NCBI RefSeq assembly: GCF_040954645.1
Contig: NC_092803.1
Location: 11,285,230-11,349,229 of the forward strand
Direction of reading: 5' to 3'
Length of the DNA stretch: 64,000 bases
Origin: Diabrotica undecimpunctata
Lineage: Eukaryota > Arthropoda > Insecta > Coleoptera > Chrysomelidae
The position numbers and the translations under genes were made by a program. The number at the start of each line of letters is the position of its first letter. Position 1 is the first letter of the stretch. This document shows, piece after piece, positions 1 to 24,399 of this stretch. Under the pieces are notes generated by a model that was not told the DNA's origin, searched no databases, and saw only the letters and a list, made by a program, of their open reading frames with translations.

Positions 1-784
1 TTCCCAGTAAATTGTATTAATATGCCACAAAAAAATATTATAAGAATGTTAAAAACGAGATGAATTTGTCGAATTCCTGCCATGATTTGAATTAGTATAA
101 GTTTAATCTCATATAAAATAATATGTAAATAGAATTCGATAAAACCATATTATACAAGTACCTACCTATAATATACAAATTGTACCGTATATTATACATT
201 ATACCAGTTGTTAACAACACAGCGCACAGCTGTAGTCACGGTAGTTTGTTTGTATAAAGACATTTGATCTACTATTGACACGGAACACTACTTGTACAGA
301 GTGGCCAACTTCTTAAATCTAATTGAAGAAAAAATAATTATTTTCAATAAAAATCACCATACATTACGGTTGATTTAGTTAGCTTAACTCTTACACTATT
401 ATTTAAATAAACATTCGTTATAAAAACTTTTGTACTCGACGTCATAAATATGGTGCAACATTATGATTAATTAATTTATTCGTATGACGTGGCCGTACGA
501 GCGTAATCTATATTCTTTGGTAATAACGTTTACTTTACTTAGAAAGTGACAGTTAGGTTAGTGACGTTAGTGACAGTGACTGTGACTAACTATAATAAAA
601 AATATCAGTGCATAAACAGTACATAATATTACAGGTAATTTGGGTAGACTGTTTACCTTTTGGAATCTGTTGTATTAAAATCTAAAAATAACTCTTCCAG
701 ATTTTTTTCGAATTGTGCAATCAAGTAAATAAAACTAGCCGCGTAACCTCAAAAATTTCAATTTTATAAAAACTTCAGTGCACA
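1..784 (+). promoter_or_regulatory. Upstream and probable promoter/5'UTR region of ALG-2
   Basis: No convincing coding region is visible. This is AT-rich sequence leading directly to the ALG-2 start codon at 785. Around 546-591 there is a short cluster of GTGAC units on both phases, which could bind a factor or be simple sequence. I cannot place a TATA box or transcription start with confidence. The promoter assignment is inference from position alone. Confidence 0.35.
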
Positions 785-13037
<12,253 letters not shown>

Positions 13038-13975
13038 TACGCTTTCAATCAGCTTTTTATTCAAAGTTTACGAAAGAGACAATGGTCATTAAACAAACTA
13101 TGTGTCACAAATGAACTCAAAATAACTTTTTGTATATACAGACACATTTCCAAATAACTTATACAACTTAGGATAACTTATTCTTAAACATTTACACCAA
13201 ACTCTGCCCGGAATTTCAAATATCTGTACTAATATTGTTTTAGAAATATTTCAAGGAACGGCTCAAGTAGATAGTACCCCACCTCATGATCGTCATAGTT
13301 AAAAAATCGGTTGGTGATATTTACGTGTCATAGAGAAAGAACAGTATTAAAAAAAAAGTACAAAATAATGGCCAAATTTTAACTAACCAACTGTTTTTAT
13401 AGATTTTATTGTCAGTAATTTTATAGCTCAACTATACTGTAGGGTAAATATTTGCATAGAAAGAACAACACAACACAACAACACGAAGTACAACAGAACA
13501 TTTACTGAATCCATCCCCACTCACAGAAGAAGTCACACTTTGTAGAGGCAAAGAGCCCAAACGAGGTTTTCATAACTTGTGAAGAGGATCTTAAGGACAC
13601 TCTTGATGAATAAGTATGCCAGGATTGTAATTTGGAATTTTTTATTATGGGTGTTTATTGAAAAAAAAAAAATTCTTGTTCTAATCAGGATTATTTCGAT
13701 TTTATTTACATTTGGTCCACTTGACAATTTGTTTATGGGCTATCTGTAGATTTATGGATGAGTTAATATTTGGTTATTCATCAGAAATAACGAAGACGCA
13801 TTAGTAAAGGTTGTAACTATGATTGGAGTTTGCTACTCAACAACCGGTAAAAGACCGGTTCAAGCACTCGTCCATGTAGCATTTCATCTTGAAATAACTA
13901 CAGTATTCTGAAATACCCTATGATATATGTCATGTTCCAGGAAGAACAGTAGCATCCGGCTCGAGGGACCAGTGT
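13038..13975. other. ALG-2 3' flank, no gene recognised
   Basis: The probable 3'UTR, with ATTAAA at 13088, is followed by AT-rich sequence. No open frame here has a recognisable motif, including the minus-strand frame at 13533-13727. Confidence 0.5.
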
Positions 13976-13979
13976 ATAA

Positions 13980-14200
13980 AAGGTTTGCTAATTGCGGCCC
14001 ACTTCGTCCCAATCCTATTTACAATTTAAGTTTGCTCCGAGATATTTAAATTTCTCAACATCGTTTGTGAGTTGTTCTTTATGTATAACTGTTGTTGCAT
14101 ATGGAACGGACCGCCGATTATCATCAAGTTTGTTTTTGAAATGTTAAACGCCACTCTGCTCCCCCTGTGTTCATATCATTCACTATATTGACTAATTGTT
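13980..14200 (-). pseudogene. LINE reverse-transcriptase fragment (post-catalytic region)
   Basis: The minus strand reads AFNISKTNLMII and, after a frameshift, DVEKFKYLGANLN. This is the conserved N-x-x-KT-x-x-M ... F-x-YLG segment found after the YADD box in many insect LINEs. Interrupted by stops. The order relative to the next fragment (14690-15245) is wrong for a single copy, so it is a separate insertion or a rearrangement. Confidence 0.65.
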
Positions 14201-14689
14201 TTTTATTATTTGTCTAGTTAATCCTTTAAATGTTTTTAACGCGCGAAATCTTTGGATCGCAATCAATTTTAGTTGTTTAAAAATATTATGTCTAGAATAT
14301 ATTAAACAAGCAACAGCAATTTTTGGTTCGTTCATTCAGGTATGAAATATGATCTAATGGACTTTTTAATTTAAATTTAAATAATTCAAATTTAAATTGA
14401 AAAATTGCAATTAAATTTCGCTTTGCTTACAAAAAATTCACTAGAAACCCCCCAAATTTAACGGATTGGTAATCAGATTGAGCAGATTTGTTATCAGATT
14501 TGACAATTGTTAAACAAACCTTCTTTTTGTATACATTTTATTTTCTAAAAGGGGTTATCGGTATATTTGAGGTGCCTTGATGAAATATGATGTTACTCTA
14601 CCAAACCAATTTTGCAAATTTCGTCTTTTGCATAAAAAAAATCACCAGAAACCCTTAAATTAAGTGAATTAATAGTCAGATTGGCTTCT
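14201..14689. other. AT-rich sequence, nothing recognised
   Basis: Contains a short near-palindromic run of AAATTTAAAT type at about 14370-14405 and two related segments (CCAGAAACCC/CTAGAAACCC at about 14440 and 14645). No coding signal. Confidence 0.4.
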
Positions 14690-15245
14690 TCATGTGCCCT
14701 GTCCGTTCCGAACGTTGGCAATCAACATGGCTACTCTGACTGTGTTTACGGCAGATCTGAATAGTTTAGCAGATGACAATCCGAACCATTGCCGCAAGTT
14801 TTGGAGCCACGAGTGTCTTCTCCTCCCTGGACCCCTTCTGCTGTCTATTTTCCCTTGAACGATCAGTTGTAGTACTCTATATTTATTATGTCTCATAACG
14901 TGACCCAAGTATTCCAACTTTCTTTTCTTTATACTTATTCCTACCTCTCTCTCTTTACCTATCCGGCGTAGTACCTCTTCGTTGGTCACGTGCTCAGTCC
15001 AGGATATATGTAATATACGTCGGTAAGCCCACATTTCGAAGGCCTCTACTTTTTTCATCAATGTTGCGGTCATTGTCCACGCCTCCATTCCATATAACAA
15101 AACCGGGAATACATAACATTTCAGAAGTCGAATTTTGAGAGGTAGGGTGAGGCTTTTAGAGGTGAAAATTTGCTTTATGCTAGTGAACGATCCTCTTGCC
15201 TTTTCTACTCTTATACGTATTTTCTTCGCTTCCTCAGATTGGCTA
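14690..15245 (-). pseudogene. C-terminal domain of an insect LINE (endonuclease-reverse transcriptase type)
   Basis: Open on the minus strand across about 180 codons: KIRIRVEKARGSFTSIKQIF, then RLLKCYVFPVLLYGMEAWTM, then EMWAYRRILHISWTEHVTNE, ending LFRSAVNTVRVAMLIANVRN. Same family as 55735-56770 (EMWCYRRMLRISWIDRVTNE), 47575-48250 and the 108-bp tail at 43070-43177. The reverse-transcriptase active site is missing, so this is a 5'-truncated copy. I would place it near RTE-like elements, but the clade is uncertain. Confidence 0.8.
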
Positions 15246-15786
15246 AATAGTATAATTCTTTTGTAAGTTAGTTTTCATATTTTTATGTTCAAAAAATAGA
15301 TATCATTATTTGTGAGTGGTCTTTCTGGACAGGGCTTCTTTAGATATAGCGTATTATCTCACGTAAGTACATATAATACGTGATTACAAATGCCAACAAT
15401 TAAAAATATAATTCTTTTCAAAAAATGTAGTTTTAGTATTCTTAGTACCGTCTTTTTTTTTGACAGATAAATGGTTAATAATAAAAAAACATCCTTGAAG
15501 ATTTTTGACGTGAATCAAATCTAGCATTAGTGAAATTAGAGAAAGTATATACAAAAAGACTCACCTATTGCACTATTAAAGAACCAAAGTCAAATTGAGG
15601 TTCCAGTGTGTAATTATAATAATTTTTTTGGGGTACTATCTACTTTTCGTTTCTTATTTACTACATATTGCAATGTAAATGATTCTACCTCAACTGATTA
15701 CGTCGCTTCTGTAAAAAAAATTGTTAAAAGTGCTACCAAATCGTTCGGTAAAAGGATATCATTTAGAGCTCTAGTATCAGCATTCC

Positions 15787-15807
15787 AAAAGCCATTTAAT
15801 GGCTTTT
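15787..15807. repeat. 10-bp perfect palindrome arms (hairpin)
   Basis: AAAAGCCATT and AATGGCTTTT separated by a single T. Confidence 0.6.
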
Positions 15808-16439
15808 ACTAGTTGAGTGTATCTTGTTTTTTAATTAAAAAGCTGTAGTGTGGCAGTAATTAATCTATCAAATTCTGGAAGTTTTGGCTAAGTTAAAGGC
15901 ATTTTTCAAATCAATAAATTATATTTGTGTTAAAATATATCTCTAGTGTCATGTGACATCTCAAGCGTCGCGATAAGATCATTAATACGGAAAATATAAT
16001 GAAGTGTCCATTGGCATGCTGCCATTTTTGTTCCATTGCATTATATTCGTTAAATCCCATCACGTGACATGTTGCACATTACGATCGGGCCAATAGCAAT
16101 GGAGATACTAAACAATGCCCTATTTGCATCTTTGCTTTCCTCCTTTTTCAATGAGATCTCATACATCACGATCCGAACGATCGTTAGGTTATGGTGTTTG
16201 GTTGGCGCCTCCGCCAATAAAAGAGACAAAAATTAGCACAATGTACCTTAGTTTTTTTAGTGCTTCTTCCATAAAAAATACATTCTTCAGCTTCATATTT
16301 GCTTTACCAAATAGTATTGCTGTTACTGTTGTGGTTATAAATGTACAATATTTCAAGTAATCAAGCTCAATAATATCTTTCGCGTCTCAAAAAGAACCCC
16401 AATCATTTTTTTGGGCTATCATTTGGTGTAGAAGTGAAC

Positions 16440-16680
16440 ATGTTTAATAAAAAATCACAAAATTTTGCTTCACATTGCGATTTAGGATTGTCAAAAAATT
16501 CTTCGAATAGTTTTTTCATATCCAAATGTTCGTTTATGATGCTTATGCCCGGTTGACATGTTTAGAGCCTCTGCTATCTCATTAATTTTGATTCTTTAAT
16601 CAGTTATGATCACATCATGGACTTTGTTGATAATTTCTGGAGTGATGTTACGTCTGAGGCATCTTGACTTTACCATCAAA
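16440..16680 (-). pseudogene. Mariner (Mos1/SETMAR-type) transposase HTH remnant
   Basis: The minus strand reads VHDVIITD, stop, RIKINEIAEALNMSTGHKHH, then FGYEKTIRRIF. This matches the second helix-turn-helix of classical mariner transposases (DRR-x-x-x-EIAEALxIS...LGMxK). Contains stops and no catalytic domain. Confidence 0.6.
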
Positions 16681-16855
16681 CATATAGACGCCGTGCATCA
16701 GGTGGGAGATGTGAACACCAAGGCAATTCGTGGTCATTTAAAGCCATTTGTCGAAGGCTTGAGTAATGTCAAACCACCCTCGTATTGACATACACCAAAA
16801 AAAATTAATGATTAATAGCTTCATGTAAGCCATACATCAAACCTGTATTTGATAC

Positions 16856-17445
16856 CATCGAGTTAGAATCTATGGAGAATCTATGAGCATATTAACGTGT
16901 GTATTAAAAACGGCGTAGGTAGGCGTGGCTAACGATGATACCAATATGGCGGTGGGATCATGGCCGGACTCAATAATATTAAAACTACTATAAAAATGTG
17001 ACTAGTTATTCAGAAGATTTAATCATAATCTAAAAAAGTGCAATACATTTTTAATAAACTATGATTTATTTATCCCTCGGTAAACACTAAAAACACGATA
17101 TATTATACATAAAGATAAATGAATACAGTCAAATACTATTAATTTATTCTCTCAAGTACGGGCCATTACTTTGTTTACATATTTGTATACTGACCTGACT
17201 ATTCCTGAAGATTTTTTTATTAACATTGCTTCTGCTATTGCAACTACGTTGAGAACAAGAAACCATTATTATGTACCATCACAATATATTATTACAGTTT
17301 CTTTAAAAGTATTATAAAACTAAAAATATTCGAAAAAAACAAACATATACGATCTGTCAAAAGGGTCAAAGCAATCTTAACAATATGACCGAAGTGAGGT
17401 CGTTTTTAGTCACGTGATGCCCTCTCCATAGATTCTAACTCGATG
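16856..17445. mobile_element. 590-bp MITE with 23-bp perfect inverted ends and 9-bp target duplication
   Basis: Left end CATCGAGTTAGAATCTATGG (continuing AGA) at 16856-16878; exact inverted copy at 17423-17445. ATTTGATAC occurs directly on both sides (16847-16855 and 17446-17454). A 9-bp duplication (or 8 bp plus one shared base) points to a Mutator-like or hAT-like mover. No coding capacity. It is inserted at the edge of the tandem array that begins near 17456. Confidence 0.9.
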
Positions 17446-17455
17446 ATTTGATACA

Positions 17456-18460
17456 CAAAGCGGTGGTTCGAACTTCAAATGCTCAAGGTCACTTATTTCT
17501 GAAATGACAGCTCAACATTGTTGATATACTTGTATGCTGTGGTGAAAGAAATGTCCATTTTGAATGGACGAACATTGCTATGGATGTAGAAAATTTTCTC
17601 ATGCCGAACTTGCTGCAAAAGAGTCTGAATTATTTATTGCCACACTTTTGTAAGTTTCTACCTTATTGAATCAATTTTTTGTTTATGGAATGGCTGAAAT
17701 GACATTTATGAAATGTCTTTGTAGTTTATTGCTCAAACTATATATAATAAATATCACACGCGGTGGTTTGAATCTCATAGAATGCTCCTCAAGATTGCTT
17801 GTTTTCATAATAATAATAAAATTTAAACATTGTTGATATGTGTGTACATATGATGCAATATATTGACGCTACAGTACATATATGTCGCTATTAATTCCAT
17901 GCTGCAAGTCTATATTAATTTGCAGAAAACGCGATGAGTGGCAAAAAGCAGGCTGGGTGAAAGCCACCATCTTTACAAAGATACATTTTCTCGTGCGAAA
18001 TTTGCTACTAAATTATTTATTTTCACACATTTACAACAGTTTCTACTTTATTGAATCATTGTTTTATTTATAGTATAACTAAAAAGAAATTTATTAAATG
18101 TAGTTATAGTCTATTGGCCAAACGACCCATATATACGCGGTGGCTTGAATCTCATTCAATGCTCAAATCAAAGTGTCTTGTTTTTTGTAATAATAATAAA
18201 ATTAAACAGTTTTGATGTATGTGTACGACGTGATACAAGACATATACATTAATTACACACTGCACGTCAATATTATTTTGAAATAAACGTGACGAATTAC
18301 ATACAATAGGTTATATCAAAGCCTTCATCTTTAAAGGGGCGTGTCCCTTCGTTGCCAAACTTGTTGCAAAAGCCGTCTGAATTCTTTACTGTTAGTTTTT
18401 AAATGCGTTTTATATCATTAAATCAATTTTTAATATGTCTGAAAAGCTATAAAAACGTAT
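17456..18460. repeat. Three diverged tandem units of ~300-375 bp
   Basis: Units start at about 17456, 17757 and 18134 with GCGGTGG(T/C)T(C/T)GAA, then AATGCTC. Each continues through a TTGTTGATAT or TTTGATGTAT block, CTGCAAGTC/CTGCACGTC, a segment with TTGCT(G/A)C, TTTCTACTTTATTGAATCA, and a closing AT-rich stretch. Divergence is considerable, so the array is old. The short open frame at 17882-18073 is a by-product. Confidence 0.75.
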
Positions 18461-18990
18461 ATTATATTTGATTTGGTAGCACTTTTTTGTTTCGTTATGT
18501 GATATGTTTCATAAATTTGTCATACAGCATTTACACATCTGTGATTTAATGATGCTGTTAGATCTTAAAAAATATGTTGTTACTATTTGTCACCTAAATT
18601 GTATGGTGTTTTCTGTTTCTTAGGTTTAAGTTTACTCTTTAAAATTATATTTTGTGAAAGTTGATATAAAGACATTGATTTTTTTTTGTATTTTACAGCG
18701 TTTTACTGTCTCACATTGTATTACGGTATATCCCATGCTTGTACTTTGAAATTGAAAGATGTGTACTATCATAAAACTGTCGAAACTCGATTCTTGAATT
18801 TCAGAATTCGAACTATGTAAATGTATCTTTATAATTTGAAGAACTGTTCTGATTTTTTGTAATATTTGATATTGATGTTGACTAGTATGTATAATTTCTA
18901 TCTTTTATAATATGTATTTTTGGATCTAAGCTTTTAATAATAATATATATGTTCAAGAGAATGGAGGTTTTTTATTTTATCTTCCTCGTT
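18461..18990. other. AT-rich sequence, nothing recognised
   Basis: No coding motif, terminal repeat or structured RNA signal that I can support. Confidence 0.4.
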
Positions 18991-18999
18991 GAAAACTCT

Positions 19000-20690
19000 A
19001 CAAAAGACACTAACAGAATTTAAAAAAACTGTTAAGATTTGCTTGCATAAGAATCAGAGATGAAATGGGATCATACTCTACTGCAATCTTAGCGATTACT
19101 CGGAATGATAGATATCCCCCTCTACATATGCATAAACGAAACACATGCACTTGTAAGAAAAATAAAAAATGATCACTGGAAACGCTTTTCGAAAGAAATG
19201 GAACATGATTTTTACGGTCTGCAAAAGGAAATATGGCGTTTCATAAGAGGTCAAAGAACGGAGGTAAAGGAACTAATAGAACCAAAACACAGAAAAGGAT
19301 ACGTGGATTGACCACCTAAAAACGCTATATGTAGAGGAAGAACAAACAACGCTAGAACCACAAATGAAGAACTTGATATAAATATACAGGAAGTTAGGAA
19401 AATACTCGAAAAGCTGAAGAATAGAAAAGCAGCAGGTAAAGACGGGATATCAAACGAATTACTGAAATCTTTTGGAGCAGCAATGACAGAACAATTAACA
19501 ACATTAATTGATAAAATTATAAAATACCATAAGAATGGAGAACGAGCGAACTAATTCTATTTCTAAAATTTTACAAGGGCTAATAAATCAGAGGATAAGT
19601 TTAGCAGATGAACAACAGGATTTTCGTAGTGGAAGATGTGTACAGGTGCAATATTCGTTATAAAGCCAGTTACTGAGAAATCACTAGAGTATAATAGACC
19701 AGCATTTCTGTGTATGATTGACCTAAAGAAAGCGTTTGACAGAGTAAGACTCAAAGATGTACTCCATCTTCTGTATAATAGAGAAGTTCCCCTAAATATT
19801 ATAAACTATCGAAAACATCTACCAAAACAACAAAATGGAAGTCAGAATAGAAGGATAACTACAGAACCTATAGAAATAGGCAGCGGAATAAGGCAAGAGG
19901 ATTGATTGAGCCCCATTCTTATTAATTTAATCATGGATGTTATCAAAAGCGTTAACAAAGGAAGAGGATACAGAATGGAAAACAAAGAAATAAAAATACT
20001 CTGTTACGCAGATGGCGCAATATTGATAGCCCAAGATGAAGATAATCTGCAAAGACTGGTTCACAGATTTAACATAAGAGCAAAAGAATTTGATATGACA
20101 AACTCATCTTAAAAAACTAAAACAATAGTAGTCGGCAAAGAACCAACCAGATGTAAAATATAAATGGATGGCATCAGTATTGAACGAGTAATGGAAACAA
20201 ATAAAATAAAATACCTGGGAAGTATTGTTCAGCTATGGAGACCTGGACAACGAAGTGAGAGATCTAGTACAAAAGCAAACAGACTGGCAGGATGCCTTAA
20301 TAATACTATATGGCGAAACAGACACATTAACACTTAAGATGAAGTCAAGAATTTATAAAGTCAGTGTAAGATCAATAGTGGTATATGCCTCAGAAATAAG
20401 ATCCAACACAGCCACAACGCAAAAGTTACTGGAAACGGCAGAGATGAGAGTACTGAGAAGAATTACAGGAAATACGCTGAGAGATCGAAAGAGATGTAAA
20501 AAAAAACTAATTTATGAGGTTAAAGAAGCACAAGAATTGCGAAGATTCGGCAAAGGACTACTATCTAAACATTATCGAAGACTCAATCGATATGAATTAT
20601 TAAACATTGGAGAAAATGAACATCTGATAGCCAAAAGACACACTAACGAAGAGGAAATCAATTTTTTTGTTCATCGTGAGCAATTATTTG
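19000..20690 (+). pseudogene. Decayed LINE (RTE-like endonuclease-reverse transcriptase), long copy
   Basis: The plus strand, in several frames, gives the pre-RT region (VRKIKNDHWKRFSKEMEHDF), then VRKILEKLKNRKAAGKDGIS, then FLCMIDLKKAFDRVRLKDVL, then EPIEIGSGIRQ and LSPILINLIMDVIK. The active-site box reads CYADGAILIAQ, so the second Asp of YADD is mutated. It continues with the thumb region and ETAEMRVLRRITGN. Many stops and frameshifts. Same family as 24936-25975 and 57010-57880. A trailing scrap (20690-20720, VHREQLFDIV) may come from another element. Confidence 0.85.
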
Positions 20691-20807
20691 ATATTGTACC
20701 TACATACAGCCCAACACAAAAGTGTTTTGTTAACACAAAAAAGAAAAAGGTAGGTACATATTTCCGGCTTTTTTTTTTAATTTGCGTTAGGCACAGTCTT
20801 TGGGTAA

Positions 20808-20827
20808 CTCTCTCTCTCTCTCTCTCT
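20808..20827. repeat. (CT)n microsatellite
   Basis: Uninterrupted CT dinucleotide run of about ten units. Confidence 0.9.
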
Positions 20828-20908
20828 GGCAAGTTCTGTCAAAAAGTCTTTAAACATTTTTTATAGGAAAATTAAGAAATTTGGTTACAAAATGATTGTG
20901 TTTAAAAC

Positions 20909-21095
20909 TTATTTTTATCTGAATTTTTTAAATAAAATTAGAAATTTCGTTATGTTGGTATTTGAATTTTTATATACATCATTTTACATCTTTTATAGCC
21001 ATCATTTTATTAACGTATTTTTATTTACATTTTTTAAATAAAATTAGAAGTTTCCCGTTGTGGGTATTTGTATTACTTATAACGCGAAAAATCGT
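20909..21095. repeat. ~105-bp tandem duplication
   Basis: TTTTTTAAATAAAATTAGAA followed by TTTCG/CCGTTGT(G)GGTATTTG occurs at about 20925 and about 21030. The whole unit, including ATTTTTAT and ATCATTTTA, is repeated imperfectly. The following 140 bp contains repeated CAACGCGTT words (about 21150 and 21212). Confidence 0.55.
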
Positions 21096-21317
21096 CGTGT
21101 GTACGACGGTCATCGAAGTTTTGCATTGCGGGTCTTCGCATTATATCCACAACGCGTTCTGTGCACATCAAAAATACCCGGAACGCAATGTGAGAAATAA
21201 ACGAAATTCACAACGCGTTATGGATATTTTATAAATTTCGGTCAATGGCCGAATTCGGATATTGAGTACAACATATCTATTACAGGTGTATAACAGATGC
21301 ATTGCATATCACAAGTT

Positions 21318-21996
21318 TGTAAATAAAGGGGCAACAAGAGTTCGACGTATTTTCCCATGTAAAATCCCATAAGAAATCGCTAAGGTTCATTCTGCTCGTT
21401 TTTGACGCTTTTTGTGGTGGAGGCGCGACGGCTTATCGTATCGCGTGACGTGTAGGGTATCGTCGGAAAGGGGAGGAGGTAACAAATACGTTAACACAAA
21501 AAACAAAGATGGCGGCATTGCCAAAAGGACACTAATCTTGTAACGTCTAAACAGCTCAACGTACAACAACGTGCAAGGTATCGATGGAAAGGGGAGGCGG
21601 TAACGAATATGTTAAGAGAAAAAACAAACACAAAGACATTGCCAAAACGGCACAATATCGTATCTCTGTTGTTATTAGTCAGATTACTACGTGTAACACG
21701 TTAAATGAAAGAGGAGGGATATCGAATAAGTTAACACAAAAATTAAGACAAAGACATTGCCAAATTAGCACTATACCGTATCTCTGTTTCGATTGGTCCG
21801 ATCTTTGCGAATGAAGGCTCGTTGGAAAGAGGAGGAGATATCGAATATGTTATCACAAAAAACAAAGATGGCATTATTGTCAAAACGGCACTATATCGGA
21901 TCTTCGATGCTATTGATCGGATTTTAGCATAATAGACGTTCAGCCGTGGTTGAACGTTCTATCGATTTCAGCGTCTCCACGCCTTTCATACATTGT

Positions 21997-22034
<38 letters not shown>

Positions 22035-22797
22035 AGCGATAGGCTGAAGGAGTGTCTCTTTACGATGAGAGATGCTAGATGGTTTGGGCACAGTTTAAGG
22101 ATGTAGCCGACAGGTGGCGATTTGTATGACGAGATGATGAACTGTAATAGACGAAATTCAATCAAACGTCAAAATAGGTCCAATAGCAACAAATATAATG
22201 ATATAGCGAAGTTTTGGCGATGTTGTCATGTTTTTTGTTTCTTTGTTAGCCTCAGTGACTCCTCTCCTTTCCTTCAACGTCTATTATGCTAAAATCCGAT
22301 CAATAGCACCGAAGATCCGATATAGTGCCGTTTTGACAATGCTGCCCTCTTTGTTTTTTGTGATAACATATATGATATCTCTTTCTCTTTCATTTAACGT
22401 GTTACACGTAGTAATTTGACTAATAATAACGGAGATACGATATTGTGCCGTCTTGGCAATTTCTTTACGTTTGTTTTTTGTCTTAAAATATTCGTTACGA
22501 CCTCCCCTTTCCATCGATACCTTGCACGTTGTTGTACGTTGAGCTGTTTAGACGTTACAAGATTAGTGTCCTTTTGGCAATGCCGCCATCTTTGTTTTTT
22601 GTGTTAACGTATTCGTTACCCCCTCCCCTTTCCGACGATTACCTCTCGACGATTTTCCTCTCACACGTTACGGTCCGATAAGCCGTGGCGCATCCACCAT
22701 AAAAAGCGTCAAAAACGAGCAGAATGAACCTTAGCGATTTCTTATGGGATTTTACATGGGAAAATACGCCGAACTCTTGTTGCCTCTTTACTTTTGT
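21318..22797. mobile_element. Foldback-type structure with ~500-650-bp inverted arms built of ~120-bp repeats
   Basis: The left arm (21318 to about 21950) is matched in inverse order and orientation by the right arm (about 22270-22797). Outer ends share GGCAACAAGAGTTCG, CCCATGTAAAATCCCATAAG and AAATCGCTAAGGTTCATTCT. Each arm contains three or four related units of about 118-126 bp. In the left arm they start near 21463, 21589, 21707 and 21822, each with a G(G)AAAG(G/A)GGAGG block followed by a GTTAACACAAAAAACAAAGA-type block. This layout resembles Foldback/Galileo-type elements. There is no transposase between the arms. The centre holds a (GA)n run and a LINE scrap. Confidence 0.85.
22000..22032. 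repeat. (GA)n microsatellite
   Basis: About 16 GA units in the centre of the foldback structure. Confidence 0.9.
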
Positions 22798-23010
22798 ACC
22801 TATGGGATCAAAAGAATGGGTTCAAGACTTGGAGAATCCTAAAAGAAAGACCAAGGAGGATGCCAAAAGCATGCGAAAACCTCAAAAGAGATGGGTAGAT
22901 GAGATACGAGCAGTGTGAGGCAAATAGTGGACAAGATTGGCGCAAGATAGAGGAAGATTGAATCAATTAGAAGAGACCTACATTCAGGAGTGGATGGAAA
23001 ATTGTTGACG
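22035..23010 (+). pseudogene. LINE 3' end, split by one arm of the foldback structure
   Basis: At about 22040-22095 the plus strand reads LRDARWFGHSLRM, the pre-terminal LINE motif (lR-x-x-GH-x-x-R). At 22850-23005 it reads KRWVDEIRAV, then DRGRLNQLEETYIQEWMEN and a run of AGA codons. These are successive parts of one LINE C-terminus with about 700 bp of inverted-arm sequence between them. Suggests the foldback arm inserted into the LINE. Not functional. Confidence 0.6.
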
Positions 23011-24399
23011 AAGAAGAAGAGATCCTTTGTATCTGTGTATGCGTGTATCAGAGATATGTAAGAGGGCGTGTATCAAATGGCATACCTACACTTTTATCAA
23101 TGATTATCAATTGTGGTCCAATATCCTTCAACAAACCGTCAAAAAATAAAAACGAACAACCACCACCGTTTATATTTACATAGATAATTAGGTAAGAGTT
23201 ACTCATAAGGTATTTATAGCAAATACCTGTCGGTAAAATTTTAATGAAGACGCCAGAAAGTTTTATTCAATCTACGACTTGCTGTTAGATCTTTTTATTT
23301 ATTTCTTCTAGCAAGTCGATTTGTATAACCGGTGAAACGTATGTCGGTGACCGGGATGTAATCAAAATAATTGAAGAGTTCCGTCAGGCGCTACAGGATA
23401 TCAGTGAACGCATGTGAATAGCGACGTTGCCGAATTTTTCTGTTGTTAAATCTTTTCAGGAATTGCAGATTTATGTTAAAAGGGTAAAGGTTGAAAAAGC
23501 AAAATCCAAGGTTATATTTAAATATATTTAAATATGTATTGAACAAACAAACAAACTCCTTGAACTAGACGTATAATTTAGTTTTTGACGTTAGGTTCCC
23601 AGTTAGTTGAAGCTAAGATTAGGAAATAAAAGAAGTTTAAAAAATCCAAAGTAAAAAGATAATATATAGGTATATATATTATATAAAGTTGCTGTTAAGC
23701 TATTACTTATAGAAATATTAATGGAAGCGAAGTATTAATAATTATTATATTATATTATTAAAGATTTCTCCTAGCACAGATTTGTTTTACGGCTGTAGGT
23801 ATACCCACCCAATACCAGTGAACAATTTACGTTCACAGAGTACATGTATGGCAGCTTCTTCTTTCATATCCATTCTCCTGCACCCTGCACCATAGTTCAT
23901 TCACCCTACGTATGTAGTACAGGTGCTTACTTTGTTGTCGAGTCATTATCTTCAGACTGTTATTAGACTAGAGACTAGACGAAAGCTTCTATATAGTCAA
24001 CGTTTTTTTAATTTATTTTTCTCTAACCCAAAATGTTTAAAAGAAAGTTTGTAACTTAGATATCATAGATTTTTTTTACCTAAATTGCTCAGATCTTTGT
24101 AGAGGCTACAATGCACAGCAGTCACTGCACAACATTGACTGACTTTTTCACTAACTCCTAATGTGTCCTGTTTAAATATTCGAATCTGGAGTTAGTTGTC
24201 CAGAATCAGGAGCACTTCAATGTTGGGATGTTTTTAGAACCTCTTTTCATGTCTCCTGGCGAGTTTCTTAATTTTATTTGGAGTAAATTCGACTTGGTGG
24301 TCTGAATGTAAATCGTTTTTTCGAACATACCAAAGAGTTAATATTCCTTCGTGTTCGGTTCTGGAGCGTGTCTAGTATCTATAAATACTTTTTTTGCTG
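23011..24399. other. No gene recognised
   Basis: AT-rich sequence with scattered short frames. I saw no motifs, terminal repeats or structured elements I could support. Confidence 0.4.

Noticed and set aside
17456..18460. CRISPR-like or short tandem array
   Set aside because: Units are ~300-375 bp and diverged, in eukaryotic repeat-rich DNA; no short regular repeat-spacer pattern exists in the window.
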